A DNA stretch of 64,000 nucleotides from Catonia carolina (lineage: Eukaryota > Arthropoda > Insecta > Hemiptera > Achilidae), in contig JAQMRL010000003.1 in NCBI GenBank assembly GCA_035578175.1, forward strand, positions 92,606,469 to 92,670,468, read 5' to 3'. Positions 21,950 to 34,441 of this stretch are shown piece by piece (position 1 is the stretch's first letter; each line of letters opens with the position of its first letter). Made by a program: the position numbers and the translations under genes. Under the pieces are notes generated by a model. It had not been told where the DNA came from. It saw only the letters and a program-made list of their open reading frames with translations, and ran no database searches.

Positions 21950-22320
21950 TAAAATTTATAAATTACATCGGAAATAATATTTTTTAAGCCGAGAGGATCC
22001 ATCATGACGCCAGCTTCCCCTATAGAAGGGAGAATTGAAAACACCCGCCTTGAGGCATGAATAGGGTGACAAAGTGTATCGGGATTTTCTTTCCCATGAG
22101 CTGTAGTTTCTCGATATGCGGACGCACCTCTAAACAGCCGCCTATGCACACCCTCAAGAGCAAGCTCCCAGATATTTACACAATTGCAACCGTCTTTCCG
22201 CTACAATAATGCGCAAGAAAGACAAAATTCATCTTCCCCATACAAACCCTTAGATCCAGCTCATGAAATGGTTTCAAACTTCTAATGTAGGTAACCAATA
22301 TTGTCCAAAAGTACATAAGC
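21950..22320. other. Unassigned, slightly more GC-rich stretch
   Basis: Contains non-repetitive phrases such as CGCCTTGAGGCATGAATAGG and GCGGACGCACCTC, and a 66-codon open frame on the minus strand. I recognised neither a protein family nor another copy in the window. Confidence 0.3.
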
Positions 22321-22479
22321 CAAAAAAATAAAGTAGTAGAGTTTATTTTTATATGTACTACTCATTGGATCTTTCTATCTCGCCAAAAAATTGTCACATG
22401 AAAACATGCATTTCGCTATTTCTGGTAAACCAACGAGCATAAGGAGTAAGTAGTTGAATAGGCTATTATTATTTTCAGT

Positions 22480-22660
22480 TTGGTCTCAATTATTACTTGT
22501 AGTGTGTAATACTTGTAGTTTCACAAATCTGAATGCTGTAGGTCCCCACATGGGTTTCAGAATATATTTTAAATTAACTAGTTGTGATGATGCTGATTCC
22601 CTACTCACTATCCATTTCAACGTTCTTTGACACTTGTAATTGAAATTTAGAAACGGTTAT
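22480..22660 (-). pseudogene. Relic of Jockey ORF2 thumb (first of two)
   Basis: The minus strand reads KLNFNYKCQRTLKWI followed by LKYILKPMWGPTAF. This aligns with KQLNYKFYKLYWML and YKTILKPIWTYGIQ of the intact ORF2. Highly diverged and short. Confidence 0.55.
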
Positions 22661-22689
22661 TATATCAATAAAACAATTTCTAAACATGA

Positions 22690-23075
22690 ATCTTATGTTC
22701 CACAACTTGATTTACTTGAAGAAGCTTGCTGTCATTACGTAAGAGATTTATAAGTCTTTTTGCAACATTGAATTTGTGACGTAAAAGGGGCATTGCGTAT
22801 CGTTCGTAGAATCTTGGTTTGAATCGCTTGTATACGTTTCATGCGTGAAGGTTTAGCAGATCGCCAAAGTTGAACTCCAGATGTCTAGATTGGTTTTAAG
22901 ATTGTCTTGTAGATTGTTTATTTATGTGACATGTTTAATTTAGAACGTCTATCGAGTAAGCGTTTTAGTTGTTAGAAACGTGTTTTGAGTTTGTGGCGTG
23001 TGTGTACAACATATGCATTCCACATAAGTTTTCTGTCTAAGTGTAAGCCTAAATAGCACGTTTGAGCAGTGTGAG
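22690..23075 (-). pseudogene. Relic of Jockey ORF2 thumb (second of two)
   Basis: The minus strand reads CYLGLHLDRKLMWNAYV and KLKTRF, then TSGVQLWRSAKPSRMKRIQ and TKILRTIRNAPF, the standard order of Jockey thumb motifs. Stops and frame changes are present. It covers the same protein region as the adjacent relic at 22480-22660, so the two are separate copies. Confidence 0.7.
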
Positions 23076-23220
23076 ACAGTGGAATATTATTTCAACTTGT
23101 TTAAACAAATGTTTAATCCCTCGCTTTGTTTTATGTGCACTTTTCAGATCAATCGTCTGTCCAGATGAAGTTCAAGATTTCTGAGAACTGAATTCGACGT
23201 CCAAATGCACAAAAGGCAAT

Positions 23221-24059
23221 TTATTCTGTTTAATGTAAAAGTAACAAGCGTTGATTTTTTACTTCTAGCTAGATATTTTACTGTTTTTGTACTAATTAAT
23301 CTAGTTCTTTAGATATTTAACTGGTATAATAATAGGTTAAAATATTTTAATAAACGATTTACAATTTTTACAAAACTGAAAATATTACTTTGGTACTTAC
23401 TTGATTCAATTATTAACGTTAATAGATATAAAAATATTTTATTCAAGGGATATAATTATCTTGTTTTAAATTTAAAGAGAATTAAATATTATTAAACTAA
23501 TTGGGTGAATTTTTTAAATCTTAACATTTTAAAATCCTCGTATTATAGCTATATTTTATATTGTCCATTTTTAGTCTGAGCCAATTGAATAAAAATAAAA
23601 AAAGAACACTTGTTGAGATGAATAATTAATAAATTGAAAAGGCACTGGAATTTTTTCATCATCTCTTGTCTTCTAAATTGCCTCAGTTTTATATTTTATC
23701 CAACCCCTTTATTTATAAACTCTTACATTATTTCTTTAAAACGGTTGGGCTTTTTATTGACTTCATTTTTCAATTACTTTGTATAAAAATAAGTTTTGTG
23801 TTATTTTTTGCTTTTATAAGTAATAAATACATTTTATTCATTTGCACTTTCTTTGCGAATTAATAAAATCTTATTGTTTTGCAACTTTTTCAGTAATATT
23901 ATTTATAAAAAAACTGCACCCACAATTTTATGGTTTTAATTCTTCAATCAGAATTATTAGATATTTCTTTAAATTCATATAAATTTTAAGTATTGTTTGT
24001 GCAAATCAATATTAATTGTAGTTCAAGTAGAAAATTTTCTATGAAAATATTTTAATTTA
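23221..24059. other. AT-rich stretch, nothing recognised
   Basis: Very AT-rich. A 65-codon hydrophobic frame at 23666-23863 is judged to be chance. Confidence 0.45.
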
Positions 24060-24195
24060 TTCAAGTGTTCATTGCTGCTAATGCAGACAATGAAGGGTGA
24101 TAGCTGAAAATAAGTGATAAAAAGTACAGATCTGACCAGGACTCCTGGACTAGAAGCCAGTTGTGCTGACACTACGGGTAACATAATCCTAACCG
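24060..24195 (-). repeat. SINE fragment (reverse)
   Basis: Complement of the SINE at 34048-34220: CTGGCTTCTAGTCCAGGAGT, GGTCAGATCTG, TTATTTTCAGCTATC and TGTCTGCATTAGCAG. The 3' tail and part of the head are lost. Confidence 0.65.
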
Positions 24196-24309
24196 ACTTA
24201 AACATAATTTGTCATCCACTAACCAACCTGGTATCCCACCTCAACGTTTGCCGCGTTCCCGGAGCAGTAATAATTCGCAATAGTTTCGTTTTTTTAAGTA
24301 CGAAATAAA

Positions 24310-25555
24310 AATAATCTTTATTATTCTAATAATCACTGTTAATTTAACAGTCAAATTTTAAAGTCCGTCCGGAGACTTACTTTTGAATGGAGTTCTCCTC
24401 CAAGCCATAAAGTAATTTTTATACATTCCCGTTTCCATTTCATTCACTATATCTAATTATTAAATAATTGTGTATACAATAAAAGGAAAGCAAAAAATCG
24501 TTACACTAGAATAAGTATGAACGTTTTAATGTAATGAAGATGTAGAACTTTAGTTCCTGTTAAAAACCTGTAAAAAATTAAATGTCTAAATAACAAGTTT
24601 TAAAAATCTAGATGAAATACTCGGATGTTCAGATGACTATTCAAGTAAGAAAATTATTACTGTATATTATTTTAAAATCTGCCCTATGATAGTCATAAAA
24701 TAGAGAAGACATTTTGAATTTTGATACTGTATTTGACGATATTTCAATAATCCATCTTCTTATTGGTTCCTGACAAATATAAACTGACAATCAATGTAGT
24801 AATTGAAATATAAAATATTATTACTTTGAACGCACAGAATTGAACAAGATATGCTGGAGTTCTTATATAATTAATTTTTTTGTAGTTGAATATTATAGTC
24901 ATATTATATTCAAAACCTTTCATATTTTGTTTCTAAAGTTAAGGTTAAATATGTGATGTATGGCCAAATACAATCGCAAAAGTGAAAGGGCTAATATTCG
25001 ACGTTGAAATCCTAAATATCTGGTTATTTACTTCACTTAAATTAAAATCCCACCATGTAAATTTTTAAATAGGTTATTAACCAACAAAATTATTATAAAA
25101 ACTAATTTTTATATTAGAATAAAATGTAATTTCACTAATGATCTATCACTTTAAAAAAGAATTTCAAATTAGTAAATACAATAGCAGTAACAAAATAATG
25201 TCTTATCAAATGATGAAGTTTGAAGATCTAAAGGCCATTACTTTTGATTATCTTTAACTTCAATAAAAGATTGGAGAAGAATTGAAAAATCCTGATTTCT
25301 TAACAGTAAGAAATTTTAACAAGGCAACATCTTTAATACTCAAACCAGATTTCAAAAGATATGTGATATCTATACATAAACTCACAAACCGTTGTCACAG
25401 ACTTAAAAGTTAAACCGATATCTTAATCACCTTGGTAGTTTTTTCTCTTTGGAACGTATGAACACTTTGAAGTGTATAATTTACTACTACAGGAAATTTA
25501 TTTCCACTTTTGTGTTTTTTTGCAAGTTTGTTACATTTTCTGTATCTAATATGCT
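24310..25555. other. AT-rich stretch, nothing recognised
   Basis: No supported feature on either strand. Confidence 0.45.
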
Positions 25556-25559
25556 AACC

Positions 25560-26215
25560 CTCTCTATTCATCCAATACTCCTCTTTCAAATTCCTGGCAT
25601 ACAATGTCACGCAACATTTGACCACACCATGGTTCCGGAAGCCTACCACGGCCTATCCACCCTTGTGGATTTCAATTCATTATTTTCTTTAGACATCTTT
25701 CGTTCTCCGTCTTTTGTGATTGGGCCAAACATTTCAGAATAACAAAATTCTTACTAAAAAGTATTGTACTATAGCAACTCTATCTTAATTAAATCTTTTA
25801 ATAATTTCATGAACTTCATTGAACTTCCTCTATGTTCGTGTTCAGTTTTCCTGAGATCTCGCTTACTTCTCCATTTCTGACTCACTCCATCCTAAATATT
25901 TTACAACTTTTAGGTAAGTAGACCATCTCTACTACAATTATCTCCTCTCTATCTGTCATCTCCCACGCCTCGAAACTGTACAGCAGAATTGTCTCAACCA
26001 CTGTTTAACAAATACAAAATTTTGTGACATATATCTGATATTTCTTCACCAGAGCATGGAATTCAACCACTATATCCTTGTATGGCCTGAACAACCTTGT
26101 TGGAGATACCCTTCCTAATTTTTTTTCTTCTGTGTTTCCGAACTTTCCAGGTATATTTGTACTCCATATTTCCTGACCAAACTTCCTCCTATTTGCAGAT
26201 CCCTTACTTCACCTC
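25560..26215 (-). pseudogene. Relic of endonuclease/RT-type LINE, C-terminal part
   Basis: The minus strand contains ILLYSFEAWEMTDREEIIV near 25935-26000, which corresponds to the LLYGSETWTLT...E motif after the RT core. Closer to the C-terminus, PQGWIGRGRLPEPW near 25640 corresponds to the GRP...W block. Stops and frameshifts are abundant. It belongs to the same broad LINE type as 46500-46915. Confidence 0.5.
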
Positions 26216-26217
26216 CA

Positions 26218-27605
26218 ACAACAAAATATAAGTTGTAAATTTTTTAATTTGCTATAAATTACTTTATACACTTTTGTCGTAAAATGCATACCTACTAAGG
26301 CTGAAATCTTTAAAAAATCGATTTTGTACACGTTTTCGTGAGATAAAAAACAGAAAAACGCTAATTACCGCTAAACTAAGCGTTACACAAAAAATGTTTG
26401 AAATGAAAGTCGTGCGCTAAAATCCATACTAAAGCTGCAATCTTAAAAAAACAATGTTTTACGTGAAAACAGTCTTACCAAGAATTTCAGCAAACATGGC
26501 GCCTACCCTATCTTGTAGAGCACATAAAAATTATTATTAATTATATTATTATAGTAAACCAGGCGATTTTAAAAACAATCGTGGGATCCGTTTTTGAGAA
26601 AATCGAAAAAAGTGAAAAATTACACGAAAAAAAACTTTCGGTAGACCGATTTTGATGAAAATGTTCGTGTCGAGTTCTCTAAAGGCATCTGACTTACGCT
26701 TTAAGTTTCAAGTTCTTACGATGTTCCGTTCTTAAGATATTTTGTTCACACATACACACAGACTGTTAGCGCTTGTAAAGGCACTGAATAAAAGACAATA
26801 AAACGAATTTGACTGAATAATTCTACCCTAATTAGTAGACGATTAATTAATTGAACTCGGAGGACCAGGTTAGTTTTAAGCGGCTGCCAACCACAGCTAA
26901 AACAACTTAGAAAATAAACGAAATGAATTAATAGAAGAAGGAACAAAATAACGAAAGGTAGGGGACATAATTGATAGGACAAAAACATAGGAAGACACAC
27001 ACTTGAACGACTATTCGTAATAAATGAAAAACGCTCTTACCTGGAATCCAGAAAACGACTTGAGACTTGTAGGCACGCACGTGTAGAAACACTGATAACA
27101 TTGCAATAAACAAACAGCAACAATTCACAATACAAAATACATGAGTAATTGAATATAGTTCACACAAAGCAAAGAGTAACGAACAGTTTAAGTTCATAAC
27201 AAACGACGAATAACGAACGAAACAGATTGTAAACGAAGAATGGCAGGGTATCGACAACCCTAAACCACGCGCTAAGCGCAGGAGGCAGAAACGCTTCCAT
27301 ACATCACGAAAGCCGATACAAGAGTGTGTATAAGGATGCCGGATATGCAAGAAAGGAGAGGGGATAAAGGATGACGTGATTAGTGAAGTCACGCGGTAAC
27401 AAAGGCAGGAACAATTATGATTAGCGGAGAAAACAGTTTGAATTAACCCGGGAGAGACTGGCGCTAACACAGACCAATCGCTAAAAACATGATTTTGGGT
27501 TCAGGGGGTCCGAAAACGTGTAGATCCGGTGAAAACTCGATTTCGAAAAATCGATATGAAAACAATAATTCCTTCCTATATATATTCATATAGGCAATAA
27601 ATAGT
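26218..27605 (+). repeat. Dispersed repeat family H, copy B, split by a solo LTR
   Basis: Shares GTCGTAAAATGCATAC, ATGGCGCCTACCCTATC, CGATTTTGATGAAAATG and GTTCCGTTCTTAAGATATTT with copy A up to 26763. It resumes at 27470 with CAGACCAATCGCTAAAAAC and ends at TATTCATATAGGCAA. The intervening 706 bp is a solo LTR. Confidence 0.8.
26764..27469. mobile_element. Solo LTR, 706 bp, with 9-bp inverted termini
   Basis: The insert begins TGTTAGCGC and ends GCGCTAACA, a perfect inverted pair. It is flanked by the 5-bp duplication CAGAC (26759-26763, 27470-27474). The uninterrupted site is seen in copies A and D. TG...CA termini and a 5-bp duplication fit BEL/Pao or Copia LTRs; TGTT...AACA ends favour BEL/Pao. 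A 180-codon open frame on the minus strand runs through it, but is probably incidental. Orientation is undecided. Confidence 0.8.
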
Positions 27606-27669
27606 AAAAATATTAAATTATTATTGGATAATTCTCCAAATCGAATCCAATTTGCCTTCAACACACTCA

Positions 27670-29160
27670 CCCGTCTATCGAATTTACCAGGAGAGTAACA
27701 TAAATTGATTTACTTTACAATGATAAAAAAGAAGAGGAGGGATTTTAAGGTCACAAATTTTACTAGTGATTAGCCTAAACTACTTAAATAGCATGCTAAC
27801 TGAGTACTGCAATATATTCAGGTGTATAAAAACACTTTAATTAATTGTTAAGTATTTAGAATTAATACCACTCATGAATTGATGTTTTTGATCTGCTGAC
27901 TAGACATGACTATTTAGTGAAACATACGATTATGATAATAATAATAATTATTATTAGTGCAGCATTATTTAACATAACATGTACACAAAAACAAATTACG
28001 TGCACATTATTTAACCATTATACTAATTCGTGTTTATTTAACATCATCTTGTATAAATAACCGGATTTCTATCATTTTATGTAATTTCAAATATTCAGTC
28101 AACGTTGTATATTGAACATTAATTTATAAATACTATATCACGAAGTCACAAATCATTAAATTTCAGTTTTATTGTATTATGTTCCAATTATGATTAATTG
28201 AGTTGATTTATGAAATGTGTTCAATGGTTCTTAGTAACTGTCAGTATGAAGGATTACCACTCCATTATGTTGATTACACAATTTATTGTGCATAAGTTAG
28301 TATTATTTAGAGATTATATGATATAATATAAGATCGCTTTGTTCTATTTAAAAATAATATAATTTCAGTATTTTGTTTAATAAAGCAAAATTTTTATTAA
28401 TCATTACAATATATTTTATAAAGCAATGAAACAGAGTTTATTATTTATTAAATTGATCTATTTTATAAATACAGATTTTCATTATTATTTCGAAGAGGAA
28501 CATCTTACTATAAGGTTTCAGAAATTTAAATCTTTTGGTTTTTGATGATATTTTCAAAAATATAATATTATTCCTGAACATTTTACCTATGTATAAAAGA
28601 ACTTCATGTTTTTATATCGTTATATGGAGAGCTATCGCTGGGTGGTGTCCTCATCAAAGCCATTAACGCGGTTGGTTTGTTTTTAAATTTTTTTGTCAAC
28701 ATAATTGTAAAAATTTTGACTGGTTTTTCTTATACAGTTACAAAATAGATAATAAAATAAAAAAATCATATCACAAAAACATATTACTTAGTTTTTAAAT
28801 AGCCGACCTAAACTGTTTCTTGACTGTACTTTTTGCTGCTCTTAACTTCGCCTCAGTGCGGCGGAAGAAAGGACAAATAATTTCATGCTGCCAATATAGT
28901 ACGTTAAGTTGCTTAGTAACCGTGAGTACTACTATTTGTTAAAAATAGTTACTCTACCACTCTGCCTAACCATGAATTTTTTGTTCTACGCATCTTGGAA
29001 AACGATGTTATTAGTAGTATTAGCATTACAGGTGTAATAAACCCCCGGCCGTTCAGTGCACATTCATACATTTCTTTTACAGGCAAAGTAACCAGCTGTA
29101 TACAATCAAAAAGTGGGTTTTCTTGTTAACCTATACATTTAATTTTGTTAATTTTTTTCA
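27670..29160. other. AT-rich stretch, nothing recognised
   Basis: A short AAT/ATT run lies at 27933-27956. No coding or repeat feature was supported. Confidence 0.45.
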
Positions 29161-29162
29161 GT

Positions 29163-29455
29163 TACAGGTTTGCTCGAAAAGTAAGTCCCGTTTGATTGCA
29201 CAAAAACATTTAGAAACTATTAATTATATACAATTTAAGCTACAACTCTTAGCTATTTTTCTACATAATTACCGCCTACTTTTAAAAAACTTATCATATC
29301 AATACACAAAGTTTTCAATTCCCTCATTGTAGATTTCTACTGCCTCTGAGCTAAGTGGTGTGTTGATACTTTTCTTTAATTCGTCACTGTCTTCAAATGG
29401 CGGTGGCCCTAGCCATTTTTCCGTGATAGGAAAAAGGTAAAATCGTATTTTGTTC
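29163..29455 (-). mobile_element. 3' end of a mariner-family DNA transposon
   Basis: The minus strand reads KWLGPPPFEDSDELKKSINT, then LSSEAVEIYNEGIENFV and, in another frame, FLKVGGNYVEK. This matches the C-terminal order (W...P.F....EL...WL..QA..FY..GI..L..RYDKCL...G.YVEK) of mariner transposases. After the coding end it runs to ACAGGTTTGCTCGAAAAG beside a TA dinucleotide, a plausible terminal inverted repeat. The rest of the transposase and the other end are missing. Confidence 0.7.
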
Positions 29456-29556
29456 CAATAAAGAGTCCCCTAACTAAAAAATATTAAATTATAGCAACTC
29501 TTGCTTAGTTTAATTTTTAAATGTATTTATTTACTTCACAATTAAATTCAGGCTTT

Positions 29557-29734
29557 AGCCGCCTCCGTAACGTAGTGGTTAGTGCATTGGCCTGCCACGG
29601 GGAGGTACCGGGTTCGATTCTCGACCACGGTCTGGAAATTGTCACGTGTCAAATCACACAGTAATGTTACATAATCCACCGTAGTCGCTAATGACCAAGT
29701 AGTTGATGCAACTTTCAATAAATTAACTTAAAAA
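29557..29734 (+). repeat. Complete tRNA-derived SINE with 13-bp TSD
   Basis: The head carries box A (TAACGTAGTGGTTAGTG) and box B (GGGTTCGATTCTC) at tRNA spacing. A ~100-bp body and the tail GTAGTTGATGCAACTTTC follow, with an A-rich end. It is flanked by AAATTCAGGCTTT at 29544-29556 and 29735-29747. This is the best-preserved SINE of the window; transcription would be by RNA polymerase III from the internal boxes. Confidence 0.9.
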
Positions 29735-29749
29735 AAATTCAGGCTTTGT

Positions 29750-30540
29750 AAGAAAATTTCACAAAAATTAATTTTTTTCTGTATTTTAAGAACCACTTCA
29801 TTTATGGTGCAATACATTTTTACAAAAATATCATTAATGAAACTTGTTAATACAGGCTAAATAAGGCTAACGAAATAAATATTGGTAATGGCTAAGCACG
29901 CTTTGAAAATAGATAACGCTATATTTACTGGTGATGTAATTTCTAAGAACATAATAAAAAATATAATTTAAGTTGTAAAACATAAAAAATTAATAAATTG
30001 CATGTAGGTTTTTCATTTTGTTTGATGTTTTGTATATACGGAAAGCTATCGAGAAAAATCAACAGTGTAACTTTGTTCATTGAATAAATAATTCAATACA
30101 TCGATTTAACTTAACACAATTTATAATATGCATCAGATTAAAAATTACAAAAAAAGCAAATGAACTTTGTAGTGATTATGTCGGTCTCCACAACGGGTCA
30201 CCGAACACAAATACTGATTAAGTACTGCATATAAAAATACTAACAGCTTTAACTTCTCCACTTAATACTGATTAAATTCAGTGACTATTACTAAACATTT
30301 TTTTCCAGTCGCAAAGATAGCGTAACAAATAAGTTGTCTTTAATATAATCCATGCAATAATTTTATGCAAATTCTGATACAGTTTATTTTTTAAATTGTA
30401 CCAATTTCTCTTGCTGTTTATGAGATTATTCATTGGCGTTTTATTTTAATAAGTTACCGATAAATTTTGTTTTTTAAGTATTTTATATTGTTCGAATTTA
30501 TTTTGTAGTATTTTTACCATAAAATATTCAAATTAGTTTT
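29750..30540. other. AT-rich stretch, nothing recognised
   Basis: No supported feature. Confidence 0.45.
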
Positions 30541-30544
30541 TCTT

Positions 30545-30715
30545 CTCCCATGCCACAATTGGTGTAGTTTTCAGCAAAACTGACTGTTATATCACTGATC
30601 CCAGGTTTGATTCCCAGTCAGTTTATTATTGTTTCATTACTCAGTTTCATGTACTATAAGTCACCATCTAAATTAGTATTAATGTCCATAACAGTCGGAC
30701 GTTGTAGTAATCTGA
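30545..30715 (+). repeat. SINE with tRNA-like head and ACAGTCGGACGTT tail
   Basis: Box-A-like CACAATTGGTGTAG and box B GGTTTGATTCCC are present. The tail AACAGTCGGACGTTG is shared with the SINEs at 34048 and 39801. Confidence 0.6.
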
Positions 30716-30774
30716 ATCATCCTCAATCGACAGAGCATATGTATATTAATTAGCATGTCATAAATAACTTACTT

Positions 30775-30990
30775 AGCAACGGTAGTTACTTTTATACAGA
30801 TTTGAATAGTAGGCAGGGGTTACAAGCGAACTTTGATGGTTGGGCTCAATTACTCATACTCTCTCAGGAATGGTCGGCCTCAGTCTGCACGAGACTACAC
30901 CTTATTTATACGTCATATATATCATCTCATCAGGTCATGGGGTTGTTTATTGTTCTGAATTGGAAAGATTGCAACGTACACACATAAGGG
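30775..30990 (+). repeat. Second SINE family, 5'-truncated copy
   Basis: Matches the complement of 40295-40500: GGTAGTTACTTTTATAC, GATTTGAATA, CTCAGGAATGGT, GTCTG.A..AGACTA, CGTCATA.ATATCATCT and GATTGCAACGTAC. The tRNA head seen in the 40.5-kb copy is missing here. Confidence 0.75.
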
Positions 30991-31019
30991 ATAAAAAATA
31001 TATTCTCACATGTTCACCT

Positions 31020-32340
31020 TTTTAAAAAATTACATCAGCTGAGTTTTAAATTTTGTTTATTAAAATAAGCAAATAACATCTACTTATTTAGATTTATTTA
31101 ATAATTTCATATTTATTTAATGTTTATTTTACTAAAATTCATGTATTTAAATTATATTATTAAAAAACATTTTAGATAAAATTTTATTAAGTTTTATTAT
31201 GCAAAACATTTAAAAATGTAACATGAATCTATCATCATATTATTATAACATGCTACAACGCAAAACCAAAAAAAAAAGAAATCAATCAACTTCTACAATC
31301 GTATGGTGCTCGAAAAATTAAATTGTTAATTGCTTTAAAATTACAAATTAATAACTTCAGCTGTTATATTTAACTGCTGTTGTGACCCAATGAAAGAGCA
31401 ATAATATACAAATATTTTGGGGACAATTATAAATGAGAATAACGATCAAAACTCAGAAATAGAAGCATCAACAGAAAGTGCGAAGGCGTCATTCATAAAA
31501 GATGAAACAATTGTTACGTAACAGGGTTTTTCAAGAATTGTGCGAATCAGATTCGCGAGATGCTACATCATATTTTTTCTTCAATATGAAAAGAAAGGCA
31601 GACTTTTAAGAATTGAAAAAATAAGAAATTTAAAGTTTCAAATTACGGATATATCGATGTGTATTAAAGATATCGTGGGCGAAGAAAAGCAATAAAATAA
31701 AAAAATTTGTTATAAAAAGACACATTTTTTAAAATGTTCTCTACAAAAGAATTCAATTCTGCGTAATGGCCGTACATAATGGTTTACGTTTTGTTTTTGT
31801 AAATCCATTTTAATTTTTTCTATAACATCCATAGTTTTTATCGTGAGTACCGGTTGGTACCTATCTTGAAAATATAATTCCCATATCCGTTAAATAACTA
31901 ATAATTTCACATACGGATATCGTGCGTTTTACATTACTGTTTCCAAAATCTAAGAAAAAATTAATGGAAATTTTTCTAAAACTCCCTCTTTCTCCTCAAA
32001 ATTTTGATCCAGGAATTTGACTACTGTAAAACTAGAAGGAGTGAGAAGAGTTTAGTTAGTAACAACTTTGTGTAATGGAAAAGTGGAGAAGGTCGGGAAG
32101 TAATATGAAGAGCTGCATCGTTGTGATTTAGTTGTTTTCTTTTTGCATCATCGTCGTCGAATGTCAGTGGTTTCAGGTAAAGACAATCGGTACAGGTACA
32201 TTGGTGAGAGGGTTCATTATACGTAACATAAATGTCACAAGTTTTGTCTTCCTTTTTTGTTTAATTTTTTAAATAACTGAATTAGTGCAAGCGTATCCAA
32301 ATGAAAAGAAACATTTGATTTAAAAAGATGTATTTTTCTT
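31020..32340. other. AT-rich stretch, nothing recognised
   Basis: No supported feature. Confidence 0.45.
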
Positions 32341-32343
32341 CGG

Positions 32344-32740
32344 TAGGCGTTTCCAGATTTTGATTAAAAACAAGCTACTATTGTACAATTTTTATTAAAT
32401 TGTTAATTAAATGTTGTATCTGGACCTAAAGGGTTCAGTCATAAAGGTACGGGGCACATCATCAAATTCTAACATTGAGATTTTACAACGGTTTCAGTCG
32501 AAAGCCCCATAAACCATATTAAATGCGCGGTAATACTTTACTAATTCTGACATAACATCAAGATTTAGAGGTGTAAACATTTCGTGAAGGTATATGTAAT
32601 TACAGTTACAAACATATCACCGACTAAATAACCACATAAATCATCTAGTGTTTAATCAGTTAGTCAATATTAGTAATAATATGAATAGACTAAAATGTAG
32701 CTACTAACGTACAGGATCTATCAAGACGATTCTTATCATG
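32344..32740 (+). pseudogene. Heavily decayed Jockey ORF2 C-terminus
   Basis: Nucleotide similarity to 12543-12905 is visible throughout: GGTAGGCGTT, TTTTACAACGGTTTCAGTCG, ACCACATAAATCA and GGATCTATCAAGACGATTCT. Many indels and stops. This is an old copy of the 11927-13327 LINE family. Confidence 0.75.
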
Positions 32741-32759
32741 TTATTTTAATTTATTCCTA

Positions 32760-33540
32760 TACTCTGTCCAACAGTTGGAAGATACCATTGCTTATATGGC
32801 CAAAGCGCTGTTACGTACTGTGTCAAAAACATTGACTCACGCTATGAAAATAAAAGATTATCTTATTGTAGGCTATATTATACTTATGATATCGAAATAA
32901 ATTATGTTTGCGATCAAAAGTGTTTATGCTATTATCTGAAATAATTCTGTAACAAAAATTTTTATTACATTTGTAATTAAATATAACTATTTATAGGGTA
33001 ATATACAGCATTTTCTTTGTAAAACCATTTAATGTTATGAACAGATAAAATTAAATTAAATATATTTTTATTCTTTCAAAATCTATATTAATTTCATTGC
33101 TATAGGCCTATAGATTCTATAAATGTAACTACTTACATTTTTATTTAAAAAAATTTAATTCCTTTTTATTATATTAAATACTGCGTCTTGTAATCGAATA
33201 TTGGGGCCGAACATTATTCTTTAAATAACAGTCACTTATCATTTTAACTTAAGTTTAAATTACAATTACAACTAAAACTTATTCGTTATTAATTAAATAC
33301 TACGTATGTTTGTAGGACAGATAGTAGCGGAGAACGTATTGCTCTATACAACCAATGTTAAATTGGAATCGCCTATCTTTTCCACAGTCTCGAGTGACTG
33401 TTGGATGTATACAGAACAGGTTGATAAAATTTCGGAAGTATTAAAATTTTTGAGTAAGAATGATGAAAACAATTGAATTAAAATTTTTAATTAGGTACCT
33501 TAAGAAAAGTTCAGTGTACATTTTGTGTTTAATTAAACGT
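32760..33540. other. AT-rich stretch, nothing recognised
   Basis: No supported feature. Confidence 0.45.
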
Positions 33541-33722
33541 TTGTTTTTAGTTTATTTAAAGTCGCATCGACACCTCGATCATTAGCGACTACTGTTCGTT
33601 TTGGTATTGTAACAGTGGGTTTTAGCGTGTTAAAAGTTTCAGAACTTTGCCGGAAATTGAATCAGGAGCCTATAGTTTTGTAGGATAGTACGCTAGTCAC
33701 TACGCCATGGAGGTGGTCATGA
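33541..33722 (-). repeat. tRNA-derived SINE (reverse)
   Basis: On the minus strand: the head ACCTCCATGGCGTAGTGACT, a degenerate box B, and the tail GTAGTCGCTAATGATC then GTCGATGCGACTTTAAAT, as in the SINE at 29557. The T-rich left edge on the plus strand is its A-tail. Confidence 0.75.
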
Positions 33723-34047
33723 TTACATCACTGGACAGTCATTTTTCCATGCATTCTTCAAAGTGAAATATCGCATCTTTTGTCAAATAATAGATGAAAC
33801 ATTTAAATAAACGGTATAAGAAAAGAATAATTTGCCAGCTTTTAAACCACTTTTACCACAGTTGCTTATATAAAAGACGAGATTCAGGGGAAGTGAGATG
33901 TGGGAAGAAGAAGAATTTCTTGGTTGATGAATCTTCGCGACTGATTTCGTTGTACCTCAGCTGAGCTGTTCAGAGCTGTGGTGGTCAAAGTCCGAATAGC
34001 CCTCATGATTGCCAACTTCTGATCAGAGAGGGCACGATAAGAAGAAA

Positions 34048-34220
34048 AAAACTTTTATTTTGTTTACGTCCGACTGTTTTGCAATTTCTGTTAATGCAGA
34101 CGGTGGAGAATAATGATAAATGAAAATAAATTATGAAATAATGCCAAACCTGACCGAGAATTGAACCTGGGATACCGGTGTAGAAGCCAGTTACGCTAAC
34201 CACTACGCCAACGGACCGGC
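34048..34220 (-). repeat. tRNA-derived SINE (reverse) with 10-bp TSD
   Basis: On the minus strand: the head CCGTTGGCGTAGTGGTTAGC, box B GGTTCAATTCTC, and a body ending CACCGTCTGCATTAAC then ACAGTCGGACGT. It is flanked by TAAGAAGAAA at 34038-34047 and 34221-34230. Confidence 0.85.
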
Positions 34221-34424
34221 TAAGAAGAAAGAAACCACTTTTGGAGCTTTATAAGTGTTTACAGTTATATGTTATGGCACTTTATTTTTTTTGGGGACTT
34301 AAAATGTCCGTAATGAAGAGGAGTTTTGAAACAGCCTGTGTTATTTGTCTAGCTAGATGGACTATAATGGGTAGAAAATTGAAACATTTTTAGAATGAAT
34401 AAATATATAATTAAGGATAATAAG

Positions 34425-34441
34425 TTTTTTTTTTTTTTTTT
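34425..34441 (-). other. Poly(A) tail of the full-length LINE
   Basis: A run of 17 T on the plus strand, adjoining the TSD copy at 34413-34425 (the last T may belong to either). This is the product of target-primed reverse transcription. Confidence 0.85.

Noticed and set aside
26928..27470. 180-codon open frame on the minus strand
   Set aside because: It lies almost wholly within the 706-bp solo LTR, which is GC-richer and thus has fewer stops. No protein motif is visible.
29557..29630. A functional tRNA gene
   Set aside because: Box A and box B are good, but the segment has no proper acceptor-stem pairing, is followed by a SINE body, A-tail and target-site duplication, and recurs in other copies.
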